A stretch of 64,000 bases of DNA, from contig VZDJ01007747.1 of assembly GCA_008694505.1 (NCBI GenBank), positions 40,652,523-40,716,522 of the forward strand. The letters run 5' to 3'. The first letter of the stretch is position 1, and the number at the start of each line of letters is the position of its first letter. Below are positions 23,867 through 35,183 of this stretch, in pieces. Source of the stretch: Cyanoderma ruficeps. Lineage: Eukaryota > Chordata > Aves > Passeriformes > Timaliidae. The notes under the pieces were generated by a model, which did not search any database, was not told the origin of the DNA, and saw only the letters and a list, made by a program, of their open reading frames with translations. The position numbers and the translations under genes were made by a program.

Positions 23867-24290
23867 TCGGTACCCGGCGCACTGCCCCGTCCCTGCGCAC
23901 CGTCCTGAGCCACGATGGTTGATTTTCCTTTTTTTTTTAATTTTTTTTTTTTAATAATTATTTTTGCACCGCACCCCCCGTGCGGCCGCTGGGCGGGGGC
24001 TGCGCCAGCGCAGCGCCGGGGGCAGCGCCGGCCGCATCCTGCCCGCTGCTCGGGGGATGCGGCTCTTTGTGCCGGGGGCAGCGGGAGTTTTCCCGGGCAG
24101 CGCCGCCGGGAAGGCGAGGGGATGGATCCGGGCTAGGCTGCGTTATTCCCGGCGCCGGGGTTGCCCCGGGACCGCTGCGGCTGCCGGGTCCCCGCCGCCC
24201 GTCCCGGCGCTGCGCTGCCGGGAACTTGGCGAGCGCGGAGTTGGCGCTGCGGGTGTCTCCGGTTGGGAAATCGAGGCTTGCGTGTGCTGA

Positions 24291-27200
24291 ATTGCGGAAA
24301 GTAAATGGGAATCGGCTGGGGGATGTTGTCAGATCCCAGAGGAAAAGCCGGGATTCTTCCCATAAGTTGTTTCTGTGGATTCGCCAGATATTAAATGCCT
24401 CCCCTTCGGTTAATTGGAAATGGATGTGGTTAGGTGCGGTGATCTGAACGTACTTTGGTTTGAGTTTAAAATAACAAATATGAAGTTAAATACTCTATTT
24501 TTATCGTGCTTTGTAAGTCTGTTATACATCTCACGGACAAATTTAGCTCTGTTATTTTGAAACATATCTCCTTTCTTTTTCATGAGGTGTTTTACGCGCA
24601 ACTGTATTTATTATATTTCTTCTGTATATTTAATATCTTATGAAAAACACATTTTTAACTTCTGACTCTCCTGGTGGTTTTCATGGCAAAAGTTATTTCT
24701 GATGGAGATATGTTTTCAGACAGGGGAATCTGATGACAGATTTTGCAACTTTTTTCTCTGTGGCAATTTTCTCTGCATAAGGCTGCCGTTAGGACTGGGT
24801 CCTGTGCTTTCTGTGCCATCTAGTAGTTAGCTGGGAATTTAAATACACTGTGAGCATCCCCAGCTGGATGTGGTACTGGAAGCTGTAGTATACTTGTACA
24901 ACCATTTCTGTGATGTGTGTGAAAAGTGGAGATTTTGGATAGAAATAATTGATTATGGCCATTCAGAAATCATGCTTGAATGTTTCTTTAAAAAAAAAAA
25001 GCCACTGGACCTTTAAGGTGCTTTGTATAGAATTTGGGTTAAAATCAATGATTCTGTCGGTGTAGTCAGTGTGATTTACATCTGCATGTGTGATTAACCC
25101 CTTGCTTCTTGCCATTGCAGAGGCAGAAGGATGCTTGTAGGGCCAGCTCTGTTGCTAGGGCTAAAAACTTAATTTTTTTGTTGCTAGCCTGAAGCTGTGA
25201 GAATCAATACAGGTTTTTACATGGAGAGATGGAATAATTTCAGTCTGGCCCTACCAAGCAGGAGCAGCCCTTGCTCCTCTGGGGTGTGGGAAGTGACCAG
25301 GGGAGCTGCACTGCCCCAGGCTTGTGTGTCCTCACCTCCTGCCCGAGCACCCACGGGTGCACAAACATCCTGTCTGCCAACAGGGACCGTGGCAGGGGGA
25401 TCCTGGTTGGGAAAAATGACGGTGGGTAGAAACAGTACCTGTTGCACCACTGGTGATTTGTCATCTCCCAGGGAAAAACTGTGCACCTGCAGTTCTTTGA
25501 TCATCTACCCAAATCGTCTGAAATGAGAGACACGCAGGGAGTTTAACTCGAGTTTATCAGTGTGCTATAATGAGGTGTTTGTGATTACTTGAGTGGATGA
25601 GAAGTTCAGAGAGTTATGTATAAATTATTATTATTATGATTAAATAAATGCTATTTATGCAAGTAATCTGTACTTTTAAAATTAAGCCAGCTACAGTTCA
25701 GCAACTGCTGTTTGAAAGTAGAAATACCCATGTGTGCATTTTATGACACTTTGATTTTGTTACGTAATGGCATGCATAATTCTCATGCATTATATAAACT
25801 TTTTTCAGAACATCCTGAGAAAACAGACAAAATAAGGGCTACGTCTGTTTGATACCTAGTGAGACTTTTTTAGCCTAAGTAGCAAGTTCTGGTTTCTAAT
25901 AGTGTGTAAACAAACTGCAGCCAGGCTGGCAGGCGTTGCCTTCTTGTGGTGGTGACAGAAATATGAAAGATGATGTGAGCACTGCAGAACTGAGTTACCC
26001 TCTACGCCTCCTGCTTGCTTTCTCACCCAGGCAGGTGAGGGGGAGCAGATGAAGGTTTCCTTTCCCTTTGGCACAGTACTGGATTGCTTCTCTGGTACTA
26101 GGTAGAGATCCTGTGACCCCATATGGCTGCAGAAAACCTTGTTGTTTCTTACTCTGAATGTTGCTGAGTGTAGACTTAATATCCAAACGAGATACATGTT
26201 ACTAAAAATATATATTTTCTAAGTATGAATAGATAATCTCTTCTGAATAACTCAACATAAAAAAAGGTTGGGTTAGGAAAAAGTGAAACTCTCTTAGTTG
26301 TTTTTTGGGGGGTTGTATTTTTTCTTAATTGTATGAGTTGGATAGCAGACTCCAGTGTGCACAAGAGAATTCACGTAAATAAAATAAATTTGCTAAACAT
26401 AGATTACTGGAGGTTTGGCAACAGTAATATGGATAAATCATTCATTAATTACAAAACAGTCTCTGAATTCCCTGTTTTACCTACTTGCGGGTCTGAAACA
26501 ATCGAAGTTTTAGCAGGTGCTGTCTAGTTGTTTTGTAGCTGGTTTTTGTTTGCTTTTTTCCTTTTATCATGACCTTGATGGATGAAGAGAAAACACTTCC
26601 TTAGTGAAATGTGAGGGATTACTGAGTCTTCATGGTGGTAGTTTCTGTCTTATAGTGATGTGACTTATGGTAGCGCTTTTCCCTGATAGCAGCAGTGTTT
26701 ATTTCAGAAGTATAATTTTCATATTTAAACACATGCAGCGCTAGATTGGAAAACTTTTAATGACAATTGCATGGCATGTTTGTTTGTAAATGGTTATGTT
26801 GAATGACGGGAAAAAAATTAATTTGTAGTTGCTAAAGATCTGTGATTTGTATATCTGTTATTTAACAGAGCTGTAATGTTATCACTGAGCGCTGCCAGTT
26901 GGTTATAAAGTGCAATGTGTAACATTTCCTGGTAGTAGAGTTGCTCTAAGTGGAGAAATAATTTAAGCGGTACAAGGGTTTTTATAGTCTTCGTGTCACA
27001 ATTAACTGTTTTGATGAAATATGAATTTACACAACATCTGCCTTTCGGGACCGGCGTTCCCATCGGAGCCCGCTCGCTTCCCACAGCACCAGAATCCTGC
27101 CTGGAGCCTCATGGCAGGGCAGGATGGGCCGGAGCCTGCCTGGTGGACAGGAAACCACAGCAGTGTAGGGATTCACTCGGTGTATCTCCTTGGGAAACTT

Positions 27201-30200
27201 GGGCAGGAAATGCTGCTGCTGCTGTGAGTGTGGAACCTTTCGGTTTCAGTTTAGCAGGGGGCCTTGCTTGGGCACAGCGAGGTCCTGACCCGCAGATGGC
27301 TCATCCCGTTCTCACCCCTGCAGTCCCTGCTCATCCCCCTGGTTCCTGCGCTTGTCTGTAGGCAAAACACGTGGTGTGTGTGGCCTATTGATGGGGCGTG
27401 GTTTGGGGTCTGGCACACAGTGTTACAGTTGATTTTGGAGGGAACAGTACTCTGTTTCCTAAAACTGCAGATGAGGGCTTGCAGTGACATGGGGGAATCC
27501 AGCTGGACCTTGCAGTGTCGAAGCAATGGGTTGTCTCCTCAAGACTCTTCTGCTCTACATCCCTGTAGTGGTCACCGTCTTACCAGGGGGGAACAGCTGC
27601 ATTTTATGTGGTTACTGCTACCAAATTTGTCTCTTCATAGACCACTGTGTCTTTTACTGTTTTATTTTCCTCCACCTGGGGTGGAGCGTGCCTTTTGCCA
27701 CTCCTGGCTAAGCTCAGGGGCTGTCATTAAAGTCTAACTGCTAAAATTTTTGTGTGCATCCCAGGAGAGGCAAGTTCACAGGGGGGTGAAGTAGCCCAAG
27801 AGACACTGATGCTCCTCCTTGGTAAGGGCTGGCTTGGGAGGGGAGATCAGGAGGTGCTTTTGGAAAGATGCAATTTCCCATACGGGGCAACTTAAGGCAC
27901 AATGAATAATGGGCACAATGATGTGAGACTGTGGAAAAATGTTAAAAATAATTCTGTACCACTTGTCTCACTTTTCATACATGGCCTGTCTTGACTAGTA
28001 AACATTCCAGGTTGCTGCTGTCCCTCAGGAAAGAAACTGTGCGAGTGTTAAGGTCTCAGCCTGGGATGAGCAATATTCTGTATGTGGAAACGGTACTGAG
28101 ACATTGACACTAAGTGCTGTTGGCACAACATCCTGCAAATTTTGAGGCACAATTTTAAGAAACGAGTACTCAAACTAGAGGTTGTACAACTTGGAAGGTC
28201 TGGCGTGTTTGTTCTCTTGGGCTGTGTAAACCATCTCAGTGCTCTCTGCTATTTTTGCCGTCATTCAGGGCAAAATAATTGAGGTCGCTCATCGAGCAAG
28301 CTGTGGTGTTGTGGAGAGAGCAGCAGGCTGTGCCGTGTGCTACCTTTACATCCACATTTTAGGAGATGAAGTAAAAATAGTTCCAAGTGTCATATCTTGG
28401 TGAAACCATCCTGCAAACTATCCTGATTCTTGTGCAGATATTTAGTTCAGCTTTCTTCTGCTGCTCCTACCTGAATCTTTGCTTCTAATTGATCTCTTAC
28501 TCAATAATTGCAAATTATTACAGTTGTTAAGTCAGAGTGAAAATTATGTGTAACAGGTTGCTGTTACAGTGGAGATCAATCATGTTAACTTAGAACTAGT
28601 TTAATGTGGTGAAGGAAAGAGCCCAGACTAGTTAATTGTCTCTTCTTTGGGTTATCCTTCTATAAAATGGGGATAATCGTCATTATAAAAGATGCTTTAG
28701 GACTCATTAAATATTTTTGAAGCACTTAGGAATCGTACTTAAAAAAATAATTGCCTAGTAAATTGTCTACTTAAAATGTAAAAAATAAAATATGTAGAAT
28801 ATATTAGACTTCATAATCATTTAAACAGATGCATGTAGTTTATTTACCTTCTCAATGAGAACTAACAACCATTGAAAGCAAATAGATCTTTAGGAAAACT
28901 ATACTGGCAAAATGAGATTATTTAAATTAAGATTTCCAGTTCACTAGATTAAATTACTTTTACATTTATGATTTAGGCTCTGATTTAAATCATACTTTGT
29001 ACTGTTAGTGTTCAAAATTTATCATCAACATTAAAGCTGTGAACACAAAAGATGTTCTTGGCAAGACTTGCGGAATGCAATGTCAGTATATTTCTCTGGA
29101 ATACTAAAAATTTAGAAAACAAAACCTTTCCCTTGACACTTATGACTTCTGATATATGGGAGGAAAAAGCCTGAACAAGACAAGCTGCAAATGGTTGTGT
29201 TTTAGTCAACAGACTAATGAGTGGCTGTTCCAATGGCCTGGACGGGGCCAGGGGCTGACTAGAGGTACTGCTGGCACATGGCTCTGTGGTCACTGGTCTT
29301 TTTAGAAGGGAAGGGATATTTATAAAGACTTTCTTGAATAAATAACATCAATCTCTTCATCAAATATGAAAGGACTGGTAATGGTAGCTGTTGTTTTTGT
29401 TGATGAAGAGAAGTACCAAGAAAAATTGTTTTGCATTACCAGCAGAAATACTGCCGGGTGGAAAGGACTTCCTAGAGCTTTTTATTCATTTATTGTTCTG
29501 CTGAGCAATTAGAGGAACAAAATCTCTTTACATCTTTTTTACACTTGACAGATTGGCATTTGTTTTTCTCTCTGTTTCAAAAACCCCAAACAACCAACAA
29601 GCTGAGATTTTCTTCAGTAAGGAAGGAAGTTTAGACCAAAGTTTCCAGAATTTGTGACTCTCATTCTTGTGTTGCCACAGCTGGGAATACGAAGGGGAAG
29701 GTGTGGGCTTCATGTGAAAGTTGCAGGTAGCCTTGTAAGCTGTGCAAGGCTGTAAATCCTCAAAACCACCCACCAGTTTTCCATGGATCCTGGGGCAGCC
29801 AGGGTGCAGTGTGCTCCCAGGGGTAGGGGAGCCATAGGGGATGCTCAGGTGAGTGCACTGAGAACATGGTGCACTTATCTTTTTGCTGATCTCTTTTGGA
29901 TGGTCAAAGGGGATGGACTGATCACTCCTTTCACAGGACCCGTGTATGCTCAAGGTTTTTTCAAAATTAAATGCCTGTCAAATCAGGAGCAGAAGAATAA
30001 CTCTGGGCATGGACTTACTAGCCCTTCAGTTGCCTTTAAGAAATTTTGTAAGCAGGGATCTGATTTGTATTTGTTAAGAAATGGTAATTCCAACTTTAAA
30101 TAATGATGCTTTATATTGTGATTTGCATTTGTATCTTTACAGAGTAAATACCAGATTGCATATGTAGTTTTGTACCTTTCTTTTTTCATTCTTCCTCAGA

Positions 30201-30294
30201 ATATCTTGGAACAGAATAACCTAAGAGTTGTTACTGTGGCTTATTGGCACCACATTTTGAAATCCAAGTTCAATAAATGTGTTTCTTATCCTCT
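24291..30294. other. Probable intron 1, non-coding
   Basis: No exon is supported. Past the island the sequence returns to AT-rich, CpG-poor composition, with a somewhat GC-richer patch at about 27,030-27,400. A 157-codon frame at 27,264-27,737 (plus) is the longest here. It starts at a non-ATG codon, is Cys/Leu/Trp-rich, and overlaps an open frame on the other strand, so I treat it as chance. No recognised repeat was seen. Confidence 0.55.
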
Positions 30295-30347
30295 CAAAAA
30301 AAAGCCCAAAACAACAAAACAAACAAACCCAAAACAAAATAAAAAAT
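30271..30347 (+). repeat. A/C-rich low-complexity tract after AATAAA
   Basis: An A-rich tract with C interruptions (CAAAACAAACAAACCC words) starts at about 30,296, some 20 bases after AATAAA at 30,271. The order (AATAAA, short spacer, A-run) is what the end of a polyadenylated transcript copied back into DNA would look like, but no parent transcript is recognised and no flanking target-site duplication was identified. A simple A-rich repeat is the safer call. Confidence 0.6.
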
Positions 30348-33300
30348 CCCCATTATTTGCAAAAATGTTGTTTGGCTCATTTTGTGTGTACCCACTTCAA
30401 TGACCAGAATGTCAATGGAGGCTTTGTTTAAATGATTTTCTTTATTTTTTTCCTACCAGTCCCACCCACACATACACCTGTTCATCTAAGTCTTTTGGGA
30501 CGGATATCAGTTTATTTGGTTGGGTTTTATGGCTTTTTTTCCCCTCCTGCTCCATTCAGTTAACTGCTTGCTGTCAGTTCTGGCACATCCCCGTGTTTTC
30601 TGAAACAAGGAAAAAAGGCTTGATTCCAAATGCAAAAAGGTAATCTGGCTGGGAGTTGAATTAACTGTTGCAGTAGCTCATGATAAACATCTGTTGCAAT
30701 ACTCCCAGATGAGAATATTGCTTTCAAAACTATTTACTGCACATTTTGAACTTTTGTGGTTTTATTTTTATATTTTCCCCTTTCAATTACTAAATTCTTT
30801 CAAAAGGACATAAATCCATAGAGTCCATCTTGGAGGCTGTGTTTATTTTATGATACAGACAAAGAAATGGGGCTGTTGAGTTACTGTTCATGCACTGGAG
30901 CCCCTGAATATTTCTGACTGGAGCACGGAAGCATGTGCATTCCTTAACAAAATCCAACTGCAGAGCAGGCCCCTGGGAGTGCTGCCGTGTGTGTCCGTGC
31001 TCTGCCTGTGCTGGACTCCTCTGGATGATGTTTTCCTCCTGCTCTGAATTTGGCAAGATAAGGCTGGTGGGGAGTGGAGTTTAACTTGGATGTGAAACCC
31101 AAGGGTGGGTATGTGGTTGGAAGGGTTTGGCCAGCTGCGCTTGGGACTTTGCCATTGAGGAAATCTTCCACTGTTTATTTGGAATATTTTTAAAATTTGG
31201 TTTGTTTTATACATTTTTTAAAAAAAAGTTTTTTAATTCTAGATTGAATGGATGAAATAATGACAGTTTCTCCTGCAGCTGGCTTTTGAAGTTAGGTCTG
31301 CCAGCAGCCACTTAGTGCTGTAGCTGAGGATCAGCAAGCAAACAAAGCCAGCTTTGGTAGGTTTTCCCAAAACATCAACAACCTTCTCCCCCACCCCACC
31401 CAAACCACAAAACCAAACCATTCTTGGTGTCTCTGGGAAAATAACATTGGAAAGCAGTATGGAATACCTCAAATGGTGAGTGTTTTCCAACTAATCGTTT
31501 TTCTTTCTTACGTTAATAAGGACAATGCTCTCAACATAATCATGTTCAAAGTATTTTCACCCATACTTCTCAGAAGCTGAAAAGTATTTTGTGCTGAATT
31601 TCATATCTGAATGTTTCCTATCACAATCAAAGAAATCGTCTGGGTACTTTACATATGTGTTAATCTTTACCAGAATTAACTCTCTTTGCATAGCAATCTA
31701 ACAAACATAGACAAAGAAAGGGAATTTCCAAATACCAAAGCTACTTGTAGCAAAATACAAGAGTCTGTAACTTTATTTCTTGCTGATTTTCCTAGGTCTG
31801 GCAGAACCCATGTTGTTTTAGCAATAAATCTGTAAGAACAGCTGTTCTGATTCAGAGCAAGCACTTACAATTCAATATCCTGTCTCTGATGGTGATCGGC
31901 AGGTATCTAGGGAAGCATACAAGAACAGTGATAAAGTGATGGAATCGAAGGTGAGATTTCTCAGTTTACCAGTTTTATGGTGGCATCAGAATTTTCAGAA
32001 TCTGTTTCCTAATCATAATGCTGAAATGACAGGTGTGAGACATTTAACAGCCTCAGCTTTCTCTCAATGATTGTAGTAGTGATAGGAACATAAAAAAAGG
32101 AAAAAACCCTGAAAAGTAATGGATAGTATGTAAAAGAGAGAGAAATAATGGGATAGGCTGGCAAAAGGGAAAAGAGGGACTATAATCACTGCATAATGTA
32201 GAGAAATGGCAGAAAAAGTTTGGCTTGTTACTCAAGAGGTGAGACCCTCCTGCACTGGAACTTACTGAGACGTTGCCCTGGTGGGCTCAGTCATCACCTG
32301 CATCACATCATTTGGGCATGGGGAGAGAAAAGGCAAAACCAGGACATGGGGAAATAGTTGGCCAGAGCCTGGTTCAAGGCAAGAAAGATGGTAGAGGGCA
32401 GACAAATTAAGTGTGGGAGAAGAAACACATGGGAAAGGGGAGCATGATGATGGGAGTGCCCAAGAAGCCTGTAGAAACTGAATTATTCTCTGTCTGTAAA
32501 TATCTGTCCATTCAAATTGATGAATAAGAAATGTTGTCTGTGTAGAAAATTTGTTTTGCAGGTTTGTACTGACACCCTTGGAGCATTGCTGTATTTTTCC
32601 CAGGCTTCAAGACAACCTGGTTTTATTTTTAGTGCTGCCCTGGGTTCTCTTTTGTGGCAAACCTGTTCCAGCTTGCTGCAGTCATTACTGCTAAGACCAT
32701 CTAAATAGCAACTCAAAAAAGCTATTAAAGCAATGTAAATAGCAATAAATTATTTTGGCTTTGTGTGGATTAAAAGGTACACTTAGAATGGACTTGGTTT
32801 TGGGTCAGATTTTTTAACGCTCTAGAGCAAAAGCATGACAAGCCTTACTTACATCACTGGTGTGCAGAGGTGATGGTGCTGTACTTTAAATAAAAGACAC
32901 GAGGGCGTCGTGACTGGGATATTGTCACTGGAGCCGTCACTTAAAAGTAGATTTTTAGGGAAGCTTTTACAAAGGTGTGTGGAAAACTGTTATTGACTAT
33001 CTAAAGCAAATTCAAGAACAATATCCAGGAGGTGTTGCAGTGGATGAGGAGGTGTTAAAGCGAACTGCTCACTGAAATAAGTCATACTGCAAGCTAGGAT
33101 CAAACCTGACAAATCCAGGGTTTATTGTATGTATCAGGATGAAGAGAAGAGGATGCATTTGAGTACAAAAGGGCAAAACCCATCCTGAATTTAAACACAG
33201 TTTACATAATCCTGTGAGCAAGAAGGGGGGTTGGTAGGACAGCAAAAGGGCCTGCTTGGTGGTACCTTACAGAAGGAACAGCTTCAGCTGTGGCTGGCAC

Positions 33301-35154
33301 AGAGACCAGGCAAAGGAGATTTATCAGCCCATAGAAAAGGTGGATACAAGATTAAAAAACATCCCATACTGGTCTTTAATAGGTTGATATTTTCATATAT
33401 ATGTATATAAATAAACACAAATTAATAATGCTGGTCGTATTGTGTGTATATGATATTAGAGCAAAGCTTCCCATAATTAAAGGAAAACAGAACAGTGCAG
33501 AAGCAGCTTCACCAGTATGGGAACGGGAGGGACTAAGACACCGTGTTTCAGGATTCAGTTTCATTTACCTTTTTAAGAGGATTGTAGGAAATGGATCTTT
33601 TCTCAGTTCCCAAGAAGGCTTTTCCCAGCCTGGCATTCTCAAATCCAAGGAGCCTGGAGTTTGGGGCTGGTTTTCTCCAGTATGTGCTGTGGAAGATGTT
33701 TTGATTTACACACTGTTGCTGTGACAGCTGTGGACAGGAGGACTACAGGAGTGAATTGTGCTTTTTCTTTTTGCCAGAGAATTTCACCTTTTTCACTGAT
33801 TATCCATGCTCCTGAAGAACCTGAGTATTTGTTTGCTTTCTGTTAGCAAATAATTTTAAATGCAGCTTCCACAGTTACTACTCTCAGTAGGAAAACAGGA
33901 GCTCTAACAAGGCATATATAAAATAAAATTTTCCAAAATCTAATAATCTGGGTTATGCCCTTACTATGCAGCTTTTTATTAAAAGATTTATAAAGGTAAC
34001 ACGTCAGCACTGACTTTTCCCTCCCATCGCAGCAATGTTTCTTGTGTGTTTTAGATGCTTTATAACCACCTTAGAATAAACAAACATTCGCCAGCATCAG
34101 CCTGGATGCATTTTTACAGCACACTCAGGACTTTTTTATGGATGGTTTTTCTCTTCTGTTTCATATCTCCACATTTGCCTACCAAATCCTTCCTGAGCAT
34201 CCCAATGATTTCATTGGCATGCACAAATAGATGTCTCCGTTATATATTGAACGTAAAAGAGAATTTGATCTTGAATTTCAACCTTCACTTAAAAATACTT
34301 GGTTTTCCTATATCCTTACAGGATTGATGTGACTTTCAAAAGGAGAGTCCTCAGAATCAGGGAGGACTCTGATGGCACATTTGCACATCAGTTCACAGTG
34401 ACTTTTTTACACTCAGATTTTATTTAACTTGTATAATTCTGTTGTGGTTTCTTTAGTAAACAGAAATAGCCCTACAATTCTGTTTCACAAATGCCTCATT
34501 ATGCTGAGCTGTTAATAGTTCTGCTAGTATTGTTAAAGTATTAAGAGAAGAGTAATAATTGCTCTGCTGTAATTGTATTGAGGCTAAAAAAGCATTCTCA
34601 TAGAATATTAATGAGAGCCTTTTTTGAGGTATGAATTATTGTTCTTAGGACAGAAAATAACAACAACAACAAAAAAAACACCCCAAAAAACCTCCCCAGA
34701 AAGTACCATCCTGGAGGAAGATAATAATAAAAATCAATAAGGCTTTGATTTAGTCTTGAACTCCCTTGCTCCCCCTCTCCTGACCCCATTTGTGCTTCCT
34801 GTAGGTCCCAGGGATTGGCTCCGCACCATATGTGCTCCGGTACCTCGGCACCGCAGGGGGCTGGGAGACTTTTAACCATGAATTTTCTTTTTTTTTTCTG
34901 TTTATCTCAGCCTTAAATTACTTTAGCTTTATTTAGTCTTAAAAACTGTGACTGTGGAGCTAATATTTTATGCAGCATCGAGAGGAACTGGAAGTGCTTT
35001 TCATTGCTATGCAAAATGCAGCTGGGGAATGGTGCAGAATTAACGACAGGGAGTTGTGCTCTTGAGAGTGTGAGCAGTAGTTTATTTTCATTTCTGTCAT
35101 TAAATATCTTATTACCAACTATTTGTTTTTTCTTTCCTCTCCCCTGCTGTGCAG
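30348..35154. other. Non-coding stretch, probable intron
   Basis: No gene is supported. The sequence is AT-rich and CpG-poor. Open frames are short and mostly have non-ATG starts, and the pairs of frames open on both strands around 30,800-31,210 and 33,400-33,560 have no recognisable domains. No repeat family was recognised. Confidence 0.55.
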
Positions 35155-35183
35155 AGAAAAAAAAAAAGGGTGATTACTAGAAG
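35155..35183 (+). other. Possible 29-nt microexon (weak)
   Basis: A strong polypyrimidine tract and acceptor (TTTCCTCTCCCCTGCTGTGCAG) ends at 35,154, and a strong donor (AAG|GTAAGA) starts at 35,184. The 29 bases between are A-rich and open in only one frame, giving Arg-Lys-Lys-Lys-Arg-Val-Ile-Thr-Arg. Both splice sites are better than most chance matches, but 64 kb contains many. The open frame needs a phase-0 acceptor, which does not match the phase-1 end of the candidate first exon. Treat it as a hypothesis. Confidence 0.2.

Larger units (their letters stand above)
23575..24290 (+). promoter_or_regulatory. CpG island with probable plus-strand promoter
   Basis: This is the only CpG-dense segment of the window. 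CG dinucleotides are frequent from about 23,575 to 24,290, apart from a T-rich interruption at about 23,925-23,965, while the flanks are CpG-depleted. The 5' part has GC boxes (GGGCGGG at 23,581; CCGCCCC at about 23,611 and 23,712), three ATTGG boxes 31 bp apart, a TATTTTC stretch at about 23,742 that could act as a weak TATA-like element, and a GGC-rich run. The layout suggests transcription starting near 23,750-23,790 and moving right. Bidirectional initiation is common at such islands and cannot be excluded. The gene cannot be named because no downstream exon is recognised. Confidence 0.85.

Noticed and set aside
23290..23913. Minus-strand 207-codon open frame through the CpG island
   Set aside because: GC-rich and polypurine DNA has few stop codons. 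The peptide is Pro/Ala/Ser low-complexity followed by Phe/Ser runs from the polypurine tract, with no domain.
23980..24447. Plus-strand 155-codon open frame in the island's 3' half
   Set aside because: It is open because of GC-rich composition; Gly/Ala/Arg/Pro-rich at first, then ordinary AT-rich sequence. No domain is seen and it lies after the likely first donor.
25095..25190. Acceptor-like site ending at about 25,120 followed by AGGCAGAAGGATG
   Set aside because: The frame fitting the candidate first exon stops after a few codons and no clear donor follows.
27264..27737. 157-codon plus-strand frame
   Set aside because: Non-ATG start, Cys/Leu/Trp-rich peptide without domains, and an opposing frame on the minus strand.
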